Shown one piece after another: positions 52,249 to 60,505 of a stretch of DNA of 64,000 nucleotides. The notes below the pieces were generated by a model, which was given only the letters and a program-made list of their open reading frames with translations, did no database searches and had not been told where the DNA came from. Source of the DNA: Pseudomonas parafulva NBRC 16636 = DSM 17004. Its GTDB lineage: Bacteria; Pseudomonadota; Gammaproteobacteria; Pseudomonadales; Pseudomonadaceae. Positions within the stretch are counted from its first letter, which is position 1. The number at the start of each line of letters is the position of its first letter. Location: assembly GCF_000730645.1 (NCBI RefSeq), contig NZ_BBIU01000017.1:150261-214260 (forward strand), read 5' to 3'. Made by a program: the position numbers and the translations under genes.

Positions 52249-53828
52249 GCGCCGTCACCACCCGCCAATACGCTGACATTCGCCAGGCCTTGCTGGCACG
52301 GCAGGAACTGGCCCTGCTGGACGTGCGCGAAGAAGACCCGTTCGCCCAGGCGCACCCACTCTTTGCCGCCAACATCCCGTTGTCGAAACTGGAACTGGAG
52401 GTGCTGGCCCGCATCCCACGGCGCGATACCGCCATTACCGTGTATGACAACGGCGAGGGCCTGGCCGAACAGGCTGCCCGGCGCTTGCTGGACCTCGGTT
52501 ACCGCGACGTGGCCACCCTTGCAGGTGGCCTGGCGGGCTGGCGGGCAGCAGGCGGCGAGCTGTTCCGCGACGTGAACGTACCCAGTAAGGCGTTTGGCGA
52601 ACTGGTCGAGAGCGTGCGCCATACCCCCTCGTTACCCGCTGAGCAGGTGCAGCAACTGCTGTTGCAAAACGCCAACGTGGTGGTGCTGGATGCGCGTCGC
52701 TTCGACGAGTACCAGACCATGAGCATCCCAGGCGGCATCAGCGTACCGGGTGCCGAACTGGTATTGCGCGTGGCAGAACTGGCGCCAGACCCTTCCACCC
52801 AGGTGATCGTCAACTGTGCCGGCCGTACGCGCAGCATCATCGGCACCCAGTCCCTGGTCAACGCAGGCATCCCCAACCCGGTAGCGGCCCTGCGCAACGG
52901 CACCATCGGCTGGACCCTGGCAGGTCAGGCCCTGGCCCACGGCCAAGCGCAACGTTTTACCCAGGTGAGCGAAGGCACCCGCGCCCATGCCGCACGCCAG
53001 GCCAGAGCGGTGGCTGACCGCGCCGGTGTACAGCGGCTTGGTCTTGACGGGCTGGCACGCTGGCAAGGTGAGCCTGCCCGCACCACCTACCTGTTCGATG
53101 TGCGTACACCCGAGGAGTACAGCGCTGGCCATTTCCCTGGCAGCCGTTCGGTGCCGGGCGGCCAACTGGTGCAGGAAACCGACCATGTCGCCAGCGTGCG
53201 GGGTGCCCGCATCGTGCTGGTGGACGACGACGGCGTGCGCGCCAACATGAGCGCCTCGTGGCTGGCGCAAATGGGCTGGGAGGTCTCCGTATTGGACGGC
53301 TTGGGCCAGCAGCACTTCAGTGCCCAGGGCGACTGGCAGCCACCGCTGCCGGCCGTGCCCACCGTCGATGAAATCGATGTTCGGCAATTGGCCCAGTGGC
53401 TGGATGAAGACAGCACCGTGGTGCTGGACTTCACCACCAGCGCCAACTACGTCAAACGCCACATCCCTGGCGCCTGGTGGGTGATCCGTGCGCAACTGCC
53501 CGAAGTGCTCGAACGCACCCCGGCGGCCCAACGCTACGTGCTGACCTGCGGCAGCAGCCTGCTGGCACGCTTCGCCGCCCAGGACCTGCGAGCGCTGACC
53601 CGTGCACCGGTGCATGTGCTCACGGGCGGCACTGCTGCCTGGTTCGCGGCCGGGAAGCCGCTGGAAACGGGGGAAGCCCGGCTGGCCGTGGCCCGTAGTG
53701 ATCGGTACCGCCGCCCTTATGAGGGCACGGATAACCCCCGGGAGGCGATGCAGGGCTACCTTGATTGGGAGTTTGGGCTGGTGGCGCAGCTCCAGCGGGA
53801 CGGGACGCATGGGTTCCGGGTGATTTAG
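52245..53828 (+). CDS. Four-domain rhodanese (sulfurtransferase)
   Basis: A 527-residue protein with four rhodanese-like domains (about 10-105, 130-230, 265-355, 375-475). The active-site loop of domain 2 has Cys191 (IVNCAGRTRS) and that of domain 4 has Cys435 (VLTCGSSLLA). Domains 1 and 3 carry Asp/Asn at that point (VYDNGEG and LVDDDG) and are presumably structural. It should move sulfane sulfur between acceptors. Translational coupling to the thiol dioxygenase points to joint handling of mercaptan or persulfide sulfur. Confidence 0.9.
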   Translation: MSAVTTRQYADIRQALLARQELALLDVREEDPFAQAHPLFAANIPLSKLELEVLARIPRRDTAITVYDNGEGLAEQAARRLLDLGYRDVATLAGGLAGWRAAGGELFRDVNVPSKAFGELVESVRHTPSLPAEQVQQLLLQNANVVVLDARRFDEYQTMSIPGGISVPGAELVLRVAELAPDPSTQVIVNCAGRTRSIIGTQSLVNAGIPNPVAALRNGTIGWTLAGQALAHGQAQRFTQVSEGTRAHAARQARAVADRAGVQRLGLDGLARWQGEPARTTYLFDVRTPEEYSAGHFPGSRSVPGGQLVQETDHVASVRGARIVLVDDDGVRANMSASWLAQMGWEVSVLDGLGQQHFSAQGDWQPPLPAVPTVDEIDVRQLAQWLDEDSTVVLDFTTSANYVKRHIPGAWWVIRAQLPEVLERTPAAQRYVLTCGSSLLARFAAQDLRALTRAPVHVLTGGTAAWFAAGKPLETGEARLAVARSDRYRRPYEGTDNPREAMQGYLDWEFGLVAQLQRDGTHGFRVI

Positions 53829-53873
53829 GCTGGAGGGCGGTGGGGCTGGGGGGGGTACATCGTTAGGTTTGCA

Positions 53874-54116
53874 GCGCCTGGGAGATCGAGCGCCGCCCGC
53901 GCGGCGCATCGCGAGCTGCGCTCGCTCCTACGCTTGTTTCGGGCCAGTAACGCCTGTGGCAGGCGCGCGCGACCGCCTTGTTTGTACGACGCGATATCGC
54001 GGCATGCGCCAAGGCGTTCGCGCGCAAATGGCGCAGACATAACTGGCCCGAAACAAGCATAGGAGCGAGCGCAGCTCGCGATGCGCCGCGCGAGCGGCGC
54101 TCGGTCTCACAGGCGC
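53874..54116. repeat. 243-bp element with 75-bp imperfect inverted repeats
   Basis: The arms 53874-53948 and 54042-54116 are reverse complements with about five mismatches, separated by 93 bp that also contains a GATATC-centred palindrome. The rest of the 617-bp gap (53829-54445) holds no gene. The element resembles a MITE or a large REP-type dyad rather than a terminator. The interior is non-coding. Confidence 0.8.
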
Positions 54117-54445
54117 AGAACCTATTACGGCGAACACTGGATCACCCTCACCCGATCTTGACCCGCCTCTTGGCCCAAGCATGCGGTGCGGCTGGGAGAC
54201 CTTCAACGGCGAAGACAGCCACTAACCTGCCCTATCGAAAACTTCTGCACTCCCGCGCCCCGCCCCCAACTAATTAAAACGAAAGCGTTATCGCTTTTGT
54301 TACAGAAAAATATTTCCCTTTAACCATAAAGTTTAATAGCCCCTTGGCCGAAAGCCTGAGCAAGAACGGAGTTCAAAACCGTCTGCCCTCGAGCCCGTCC
54401 CGCCTTGCTTAGATTAGCAAGTATTGCAACATCAAGGAGCTTCAC

Positions 54446-56071
54446 ATGTATTTAAGAAACCTCAAAATCGGCATCCGCGCCACTGCCATTTTCGCCGCCC
54501 TCGCCCTCTTGGTTTTAATACTCGGCCTCACCTCCCTGAACCGCATGCACACGATGGACAGCGCCACCGACGAAGTACGCACTTCGTGGCTCCCAGCCGT
54601 CATGCTGCTGGATGAAATGAGCATGAACCTGGGCCGCGCCCGCGCCCTGACGCTGCGCAGTGTGCTGGAAGACAGCCCCACGGCCAGAACTGAAACACTC
54701 GATAAGATCGAGACCATCAACAAACAATATGAAACCCAACTAAGCGACTATGAAAAGTCGATAACGGAACCCACTGACCGTTCGCTGTTTGACACTTTCT
54801 CCGCTGCAAGCACAACCTATCACGGCTTGCAGAATGCTATCCGTGAAGCCGTTCGTAATAATGATCTGGAAGAAGCCAAACGCTTGGTGAATGGGTCGCT
54901 GGCCGATTATGCCGACGCCATGATGAAAGCGTTGATTCAACTCACTCACTATAATGCCAACGGGGCAACACACGCCTCAGAGGCCAGCAGTGAAGCCTAC
55001 GAACAGTCATTCGCTATTATCGCCGTGACCATCGTGATCATCGTCAGCCTGATGATCGTGCTGGCCATCTTGCTGACCCGCAGCATCGTGCTGCCACTGG
55101 CAGAAGCAGTAAATGTGGCCGAGCGGGTAGCCGCCGGGGAACTCAACCAGGACATTCAGGTGAAAGGCCGCGACGAACCCGCGCTGTTGCTGCTGTCGCT
55201 TTCAAAAATGAAGGACAGCCTGCGCGAAACGATCGCCAGCATCGCTGCCGCCTCGGACCAGCTAGCGTCCGCTTCGGAAGAGCTGTTCACCGTCACCGAA
55301 GACACCAGCCGCGGCCTGCATCAGCAAAGCGCCGAAATCGACCAGGCTGCCACCGCCGTGAACCAGATGACCGCAGCGGTCGAGGAAGTGGCCAGCAACG
55401 CCGTCAATACCGCCGATGCTTCCAAAGGCGCAGACCAGAGTACCCGGGACGGCCAACAGCGCGTCAATGAAGCGTTGCAGTCCATCGGACACCTGGTGGG
55501 CGATGTGACCACCACTTCGCAGGAAATCGAACACCTGGCCAGCAGCGCCAACGAAATCAGCCGCGTGCTGGACGTGATCGGCTCCATCGCCGGCCAGACC
55601 AACCTGCTGGCGTTGAACGCCGCCATCGAAGCCGCCCGCGCCGGCGAAGCAGGCCGGGGCTTTGCCGTGGTAGCAGACGAAGTGCGCGCCCTGGCCCACA
55701 GGACCCAGCAATCCACCGCAGAAATAGAAGGCATGATCACCGGCATCCAGACCGGCACCGAATCGGCTGTGAGCGCCATGCATGCCAGCAAGGGCCGAGC
55801 GACCGGCACCCTGGAAGTGGCCCAGTCCGCTGGCCAGGCCCTGGACATCATTGCCGAGGCCATTTCGTCCATCAACCAGCGCAACCTGGTGATCGCCAGC
55901 GCTTCGGAAGAGCAGGCGCAGGTGGCGCGTGAGGTGGACAGGAACCTGGTGAACATCAGGGACCTGGCCATGCAGACGTCAGCCGGGGCGAATCAGACCA
56001 GTGCGGCGGCGCAGGAGCTGTCGCGGCTGGCGGTCGAGCTGAATGGGATGGTGGGCAAGTTCAAGGTGTGA
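54446..56071 (+). CDS. Methyl-accepting chemotaxis protein
   Basis: A 541-residue chemoreceptor. TM1 is at about 11-31 and TM2 at about 190-212. The periplasmic domain of about 155 residues is a four-helix-bundle (4HB_MCP) ligand domain ([20 protein letters not shown]). HAMP follows, then the cytoplasmic coiled coil with the hairpin tip [20 protein letters not shown] and [20 protein letters not shown]. The ligand is unknown. AAGGAG lies before the ATG. There is no C-terminal CheR/CheB pentapeptide. Confidence 0.93.
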   Translation: MYLRNLKIGIRATAIFAALALLVLILGLTSLNRMHTMDSATDEVRTSWLPAVMLLDEMSMNLGRARALTLRSVLEDSPTARTETLDKIETINKQYETQLSDYEKSITEPTDRSLFDTFSAASTTYHGLQNAIREAVRNNDLEEAKRLVNGSLADYADAMMKALIQLTHYNANGATHASEASSEAYEQSFAIIAVTIVIIVSLMIVLAILLTRSIVLPLAEAVNVAERVAAGELNQDIQVKGRDEPALLLLSLSKMKDSLRETIASIAAASDQLASASEELFTVTEDTSRGLHQQSAEIDQAATAVNQMTAAVEEVASNAVNTADASKGADQSTRDGQQRVNEALQSIGHLVGDVTTTSQEIEHLASSANEISRVLDVIGSIAGQTNLLALNAAIEAARAGEAGRGFAVVADEVRALAHRTQQSTAEIEGMITGIQTGTESAVSAMHASKGRATGTLEVAQSAGQALDIIAEAISSINQRNLVIASASEEQAQVAREVDRNLVNIRDLAMQTSAGANQTSAAAQELSRLAVELNGMVGKFKV

Positions 56072-56149
56072 TCAGCGGCCCTTGCTCGCCGCCATGTGCG
56101 GTGAGCAACGGGGAATGCGGTGGAAGCACTGAATGCAACGCCGGCCCTG

Positions 56150-56320
56150 TCACGCTCGGCGACGGTAACCGGTTACGAGCAACAGGAGCCCGGGGATCAG
56201 CAGGCCGATAGCGGTGTAGCCAAATGCAGGTTGGCCGGAGGCACCTACCGCAGCGAAAGCGGCGCCGGTGGCGAGCAGCGGTGCTGCTGCCAGGTAGAAT
56301 GGTTTGGATGAAGTGCCCAT
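56150..56320 (-). CDS. Small membrane protein
   Basis: A 56-residue protein beginning MGTSSKPFYLAAAPLLATGA with two hydrophobic segments (about 8-28 and 34-50) and a basic end GYRRRA. An AGGAGG site 6 nt before the ATG gives strong support. It is convergent with the chemoreceptor gene. Function unknown. Confidence 0.65.
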   Translation of the reverse strand: MGTSSKPFYLAAAPLLATGAAFAAVGASGQPAFGYTAIGLLIPGLLLLVTGYRRRA

Positions 56321-56472
56321 GTCGAACCTCCTGTTTGGCGGGGCTGGGGAGCTCGCGCCCGACTGACGTCGGGGGTGAAGGTCGACAGTAACTGGGTGTT
56401 GTCAGTGGTGACAAGTCGGATCACTGCGATGACGTTGCAATGAGCAGTTTTGCGTGCCTCAAAAACGCAAAA

Positions 56473-56492
56473 AGCCCTGAATAATCAGGGCT
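56473..56492 (-). terminator. Terminator at the left end of the tRNA-Ser island
   Basis: An 8-bp stem AGCCCTGA / TCAGGGCT with ATAA loop, followed on the minus strand by TTTT. It stands directly next to the left tRNA-end repeat, just as the terminator at 57911 stands next to the intact tRNA. It is probably the original tRNA-Ser terminator. Confidence 0.75.
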
Positions 56493-56515
56493 TTGAATAT
56501 GGCGGAAGCGTAGAG
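56492..56515. repeat. att-like direct repeat, left copy (tRNA-Ser tail)
   Basis: Identical over 24 bp to 57929-57952. Similarity continues at about 7 of the next 10 bases into the former T arm and then ends. This marks the displaced tRNA 3' end. Confidence 0.75.
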
Positions 56516-56619
56516 GCTCGATCTCAACGGAACGGTGCCGACCGGCACATGGAAACCGTCCGGGTGCCGATGCAGATGCTTTTGGCCGAGACAGCTGATT
56601 TCGGCCGCATCGGCTCAAG

Positions 56620-56724
56620 CTAGCTTCTTTTCTGTATAGGACTTTTAAGGAGGGCGGCGTCAAGCATTGCTTGAACTTCATCCCTCTCTTTCTTCCGACG
56701 CAGTAGCTGCTCCCGATCCAATGC
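56620..56724 (-). pseudogene. C-terminal fragment of an unidentified gene cut by an IS
   Basis: The minus strand encodes LDREQLLRRKKERDEVQAML followed by DAALLKSPIQKRS and a stop. This is a plausible helical protein end, interrupted upstream by the left end of the IS3 fragment. The parent gene cannot be identified. Confidence 0.35.
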
Positions 56725-56997
56725 GTAGTGGTCTAATGAAACCGGAAACCCGTTTAGGCGAGAATGCTCGCCACAGAGAGGCGTCTGATGACCAAGCAAC
56801 ATCGTACCCTCCCCTGAGCTCAAACGCGAAGCCGCCTGCCTGGTGCTCGATCAAGGCTACAGTCATGCCGAAGCAGCCCGCTCGCTCGGTTTGGTCGAGT
56901 CGGCCCTGCGCCGTCGGGTTAACCAGCTTCAGCAGGAACGTGGCGGCATCACGCCCGCCAGCAAAGCGTTGACGCCAAAGCAGCAAAAGGTCCAAGA
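56725..56997 (+). mobile_element. IS3-family element fragment (left end and part of orfA)
   Basis: Begins GTAGTGGTCTAATGAAACC and follows the element at 12284 closely. It includes the orfA start and the helix-turn-helix region (HAEAARSLGLVESALRRRVN). A small deletion just after the orfA start breaks the frame. The copy ends abruptly after QQKVQE. It keeps the CGCTCGCT tandem that the other copy has lost. Confidence 0.8.
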
Positions 56998-57068
56998 AGC
57001 GGCGGAGCATACCACCACGTATTACTATTACTGCTCGGTGCTCACCGCCAGGGCCTTCCTCGCAAACG

Positions 57069-57092
57069 AAAACGCCGCCTGATGAGGCGGCG
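57069..57092 (-). terminator. Terminator after the TrbK-like gene
   Basis: A 7-bp stem CGCCGCC / GGCGGCG with a 6-nt loop and TTTT on the minus strand, 22 bp beyond the stop codon. Confidence 0.75.
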
Positions 57093-57113
57093 CTCACCAA
57101 GGATGAACGATCG

Positions 57114-57338
57114 TTACCAAGTCTTCGGCTCAGACTTTTTATATGAGCCACGAGTCATGCACTTCTCCAGCAAGGGCTCACGAGCTTCGTTCTCTGGGAG
57201 GGACTTTAGATAGTCAGGCTTGCAGTGTTCGTCCGACACTTCATAGGCAGCCTTGTCGAGAGTTTCATCTTTGCAGCCACTAATCCCGACTACCGCAGTC
57301 AAGGCGGTGGCAATAATCAGACATTTTTTCAGGGACAT
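57114..57338 (-). CDS. TrbK-like entry-exclusion lipoprotein
   Basis: A 74-residue lipoprotein, MSLKKCLIIATALTAVVGIS followed by lipobox Cys22. The mature part shows the spacing of plasmid TrbK proteins: EHCKPDYL, an acidic helix, then LLEKCMTRGSYKKSEPKTW with the two Cys and the RG-x-K-x-S-x-x-K-x-W ending. TrbK blocks conjugative entry of related plasmids. The ATG at 57338 has a GGAAC-type site upstream and is the only start giving a signal peptide. No other conjugation genes remain nearby. Confidence 0.6.
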   Translation of the reverse strand: MSLKKCLIIATALTAVVGISGCKDETLDKAAYEVSDEHCKPDYLKSLPENEAREPLLEKCMTRGSYKKSEPKTW

Positions 57339-57483
57339 AATCTCGTTCCATCGAAGTGAAATTTGGTTATAGCAAACTTCGATTTTTATCGCAAAACTGG
57401 TACGCGCTGCCCTCCAGCGCCTTCCCCTATTCAACGATAAAGCCGCCACGGCGAGGGCGGCACCTGCGTGCTTGGAGCAAACC

Positions 57484-57786
57484 ATGACCCAGCAGCACCG
57501 AATACTGGTCGGCGACTGCATCGACATGATTCGGACGCTGCCGGATCAGCCAGTGCACACCTGCATCACCAGCCCGCCTTGCTTCGGGATGCGCGACTAC
57601 GGCGTCGGCGGCCAGATCGGGCTGGAGGTGGATGGTGTGGACAGCAGCCTAGGCGCCCTGATCAGGAAGATTCCAGAGCCCAACGCTCCGCATGATTCGT
57701 CATACCTGCTGCTACCCGAAAGCGGCAAGCGGGTGCCAGCGCCCATGCTGCACCTTCGCAGGGACACGCCAGGGAGGAGGCAATGA
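57484..57786 (+). pseudogene. Truncated DNA methyltransferase
   Basis: The first 48 codons read like the N-terminus of a beta-class (N4/N6) DNA methylase: HRILVGDCIDMIRTLPDQPV, then CITSPPCFGMRDYG with the SPP catalytic motif IV (Cys replaces the usual Tyr/Phe), and GQIGLE. After that the sequence no longer fits the family and the remaining domains, including the FxGxG SAM motif, are missing. GGAG precedes the ATG. Non-functional remnant of a phage or island methylase. Confidence 0.65.
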
Positions 57787-57905
57787 AGGAAGCAGTCGCC
57801 GCGGGCGACTAGGTGCTGGCCAGCAGAATCGGGCAGTTCCAGTTCCGCGAATAAACCATTCCGAAAGGTGTTCGAGCGGGTGACATTTGTATCCCCCATA
57901 AACGC

Positions 57906-57928
57906 AAAAACCCCCGATTTCTCGGGGG
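57906..57928 (-). terminator. Terminator of tRNA-Ser
   Basis: A 7-bp stem CCCCCGA / TCGGGGG with a 4-nt loop and TTTTT on the minus strand. It was brought in by the island or copied, since the original-type terminator now lies at 56473. Confidence 0.8.
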
Positions 57929-57952
57929 TTTGAATATGGCGGAAGCGTAGAG
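57929..57952. repeat. att-like direct repeat, right copy (within tRNA-Ser)
   Basis: Covers the CCA end, discriminator and acceptor 3' strand of the intact tRNA-Ser plus 8 bp downstream. It is identical to 56492-56515. Confidence 0.75.
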
Positions 57953-58024
57953 ATTCGAACTCTAGGATAGTTGCCCATCGACGGTTTTCAAGACCGTTGC
58001 CTTAAACCACTCGGCCACGCTTCC
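57937..58024 (-). tRNA. tRNA-Ser (anticodon TGA)
   Basis: 88 nt with encoded CCA and the long variable arm of serine tRNAs. The acceptor GGAAGCG pairs with CGCTTCC, and the anticodon loop CTTGAAA carries TGA. It is the integration target of the small relic island on its 3' side. Confidence 0.95.
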
Positions 58025-58157
58025 AGCTTGTTTTGCGGGCGCCATCATACCGTAATGAAACAAGCTGTCAAACTCTCTGTGTCGCGGGTTGCAGGAGCTC
58101 TGGTAGACTCCTACCATCTGAACGTTCCAAACCACAGGTCCACCTAGGAGTCTCGCC

Positions 58158-58829
58158 ATGCGCGAACAGGATTACGCCGTCCATCACGGCCAGCAGGTCG
58201 AGCAGCAGGAGATCAGCAAGGTCCTGCGCAACACTTACAGCCTGCTGGCGCTCACCCTCGCTTTCAGCGGCCTCATGGCCTTCATCTCCCAGCAAATGCA
58301 CTTCGGCTATCCGAACGTGTTCGTCGTGCTCATCGGCTTCTACGGGCTGTTCTTCCTCACTGCCAAACTGCGTGATTCGGTCTGGGGCCTGGTGTCCACC
58401 TTTGCCCTCACCGGCTTCATGGGCTTCATCCTCGGCCCGATCCTCAACCGTTACCTGGGCATGAGCGGTGGCGCTGAAGTCGTCAGCTCGGCATTTGCCA
58501 TGACTGCACTGGTGTTCGGCGGCCTGTCGGCTTACGTGCTGATTACCCGCAAAGACATGAGCTTCCTCAGCGGCTTCATCACCGCAGGCTTCTTCGTGCT
58601 GCTGGGTGCCGTGGTGGCGAGCTTCTTCTTCCAGATCAGCGGCCTGCAACTGGCGATCAGCGCGGGCTTCGTGCTGTTCTCGTCGGTCTGCATCCTGTTC
58701 CAGACCAGCGCTATCATTCACGGTGGTGAGCGCAACTACATCATGGCGACCATCAGCTTGTACGTTTCCATCTACAACCTGTTTGTGAGCCTGCTGCAGC
58801 TGTTCGGCATCATGGGTCGCAGCGACTGA
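58158..58829 (+). CDS. Bax inhibitor-1/YccA-family membrane protein
   Basis: A 223-residue inner-membrane protein with seven predicted helices. It starts with a polar tail carrying the typical NTYSLLALTLAFSGLMAF opening. Family members are pH-sensitive calcium-leak channels, and E. coli YccA inhibits FtsH. The conserved late Asp pair region is weakly matched here. AGGAG lies 8 nt before the ATG, and a terminator follows. Highly conserved gene in pseudomonads. Confidence 0.88.
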   Translation: MREQDYAVHHGQQVEQQEISKVLRNTYSLLALTLAFSGLMAFISQQMHFGYPNVFVVLIGFYGLFFLTAKLRDSVWGLVSTFALTGFMGFILGPILNRYLGMSGGAEVVSSAFAMTALVFGGLSAYVLITRKDMSFLSGFITAGFFVLLGAVVASFFFQISGLQLAISAGFVLFSSVCILFQTSAIIHGGERNYIMATISLYVSIYNLFVSLLQLFGIMGRSD

Positions 58830-58845
58830 TCCATTGCCATGCTTG

Positions 58846-58870
58846 AAAGCCCGCTTCGGCGGGCTTTTTT
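58846..58870 (+). terminator. Rho-independent terminator
   Basis: Nine-bp stem AAAGCCCGC / GCGGGCTTT with TTCG tetraloop, then further T residues. Confidence 0.9.
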
Positions 58871-59039
58871 GTGCCTGTCGCACGTGTCAGGCCTGAACCA
58901 GTTCCAATCATTATTCTGACTATAAAGTCAGCTAAATGAACAAAACGTCGCCGATTGCGTGTGTAGCTGGCTTGGCGCTACCACTGATGCGATCCAGCCC
59001 GTAGAATGCGCTCCTTTTTCTTCCGGGGCAGCTTGCGCA

Positions 59040-60419
59040 ATGAGCTCGAATGAACACAGCCCAGGCGCCGTGGCGCCTGACAATGAACTGGTATTGGGCC
59101 TTGAGGACAAGCCACGGCTGGCCATCAGCCTGTTGGCGGCGCTGCAACACTTGTTGGCGATCATTGTGCCTATCGTTACCCCGGGTTTGCTGATCTGCCA
59201 GGCACTGGGGGTATCGGCGCGGGACACCAACCTGATCGTATCCATGTCCTTGGTCATTTCAGGTATCGCCACCTTCGTGCAGTGCAAACGCTTTGGTCCG
59301 TTTGGGGCTGGGTTGCTGATCGTGCAAGGTACCAGCTTCAACTTCGTCGGCCCGCTGATTGCCGGGGGTGCGCTGATGGTTAAGCAAGGCACACCGGTTG
59401 AAGGGGTCATGGCCGCGATCTTTGGCGTAGTGATTGCCGGCTCGTTTGTAGAGATGGGTGTTTCGCGCATTCTGCCGTTCGTCAAACGGCTGATCACGCC
59501 CCTGGTCACCGGCATCGTTGTACTGATGATTGGCCTCACCCTGATCAAGGTCGGCCTGATCAGCATGGGCGGCGGCTTCGGCGCCATGGCCAATGGCACC
59601 TTCGCCAATGGCGAAAACCTGCTGTTGTCGGGTGTGGTGCTGGCGATCATCGTCGTGCTCAACCGCATCCCGGTGGTGTGGCTGCGCAGTTGCGCCATCG
59701 TCATCGCCTTGGCAGTGGGCTATGCACTGGCCGGCTACCTGGGCCGGCTGGACTTTACCGGCATGCATGAAGCGGCGCTGTTCCAGGTACCGACGCCCCT
59801 GCACTTCGGCCTGGGCTTCTCCTGGGCGTTGTTCATCCCGATGCTGGTGATCTACCTGGTCACCTCGCTGGAGGCCATTGGTGATGTGACGGCTACCAGC
59901 AAGGTGTCCCGGCAGCCGGTAGAAGGGCCCGTGTGGATGCGGCGCATCAAGGGTGGTGTGCTGGTGAACGGTGCCAACTCATTGCTGGCCGGCGTGTTCA
60001 ACACCTTCCCCAGCTCGATTTTTGCGCAGAACAATGGGGTGATACAGCTGACCGGCATCGCCAGCCGGCATATCGGCGTGTGGATTGCCGTGATGCTGAT
60101 ACTGCTGGGGCTGTTCCCGAGCGTGGCCGGGGTGATTCAGGCAGTGCCGGAGCCGGTGCTGGGCGGCGCCGCCATGGTCATGTTCGGCGCGGTTGCGGCC
60201 TCTGGCATCAATATTCTGGCCAGCACCCGGCTGGACCGGCGTGCGCTGCTGATCATCGCCGTTTCCCTGGCTCTGGGCCTGGGTGTGGCGCAGGTGCCGG
60301 AGTTCCTGGCGCACATGCCGGCGGCCATTCGCAATGTGCTGGAATCTGGCGTGGCCACCGGCGGCATCTGTGCACTGGTGCTGAACTGGTTCCTGCCAGA
60401 AGGCAAGGAACAGGCCTGA
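59040..60419 (+). CDS. NCS2-family nucleobase permease (xanthine/uracil type)
   Basis: A 459-residue NCS2 transporter with 14 predicted segments. Signature parts: FVQCKRFGPFGAGLLIVQGT, TSLEAIGDVTATSKVS (the Glu and Asp that bind the base and proton), and FNTFPSSIFAQNNGVIQLTG. The pattern is nearer to the xanthine/urate branch than to UraA. It imports a purine or related base with protons. The ATG at 59040 is chosen for family length. A terminator follows at 60436. Confidence 0.88.
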   Translation: MSSNEHSPGAVAPDNELVLGLEDKPRLAISLLAALQHLLAIIVPIVTPGLLICQALGVSARDTNLIVSMSLVISGIATFVQCKRFGPFGAGLLIVQGTSFNFVGPLIAGGALMVKQGTPVEGVMAAIFGVVIAGSFVEMGVSRILPFVKRLITPLVTGIVVLMIGLTLIKVGLISMGGGFGAMANGTFANGENLLLSGVVLAIIVVLNRIPVVWLRSCAIVIALAVGYALAGYLGRLDFTGMHEAALFQVPTPLHFGLGFSWALFIPMLVIYLVTSLEAIGDVTATSKVSRQPVEGPVWMRRIKGGVLVNGANSLLAGVFNTFPSSIFAQNNGVIQLTGIASRHIGVWIAVMLILLGLFPSVAGVIQAVPEPVLGGAAMVMFGAVAASGINILASTRLDRRALLIIAVSLALGLGVAQVPEFLAHMPAAIRNVLESGVATGGICALVLNWFLPEGKEQA

Positions 60420-60435
60420 CCCGCCAAGCACCGGC

Positions 60436-60470
60436 AAAAGCCTGCGGCAAGCGAGCGCAGGCTTTTTTGC
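60436..60470 (+). terminator. Rho-independent terminator
   Basis: Eleven-bp stem AAAAGCCTGCG / CGCAGGCTTTT with a 9-nt loop and further T residues, after the permease and before tusD. Confidence 0.85.
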
Positions 60471-60505
60471 ATTATCATGGCGGCATCCCTTTGCATGAGT
60501 TAGCC

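Larger units (their letters stand above)
56492..57952. mobile_element. Relic integrative island in the 3' end of tRNA-Ser
   Basis: About 1.4 kb bounded by perfect 24-bp direct repeats that contain the last 16 nt of tRNA-Ser(TGA) plus downstream bases. The cargo is a gene fragment, an IS3 5' piece, a TrbK-like lipoprotein gene and a truncated DNA methylase. No integrase remains. The arrangement (intact tRNA on the right, tRNA tail on the left) is the normal outcome of integration by a tyrosine recombinase. Confidence 0.7.

Noticed and set aside
56973..57082. Extension of the IS3 orfA frame past the fragment end
   Set aside because: Homology to the IS stops at about 56997; the later codons are chance reading through island DNA and a terminator.
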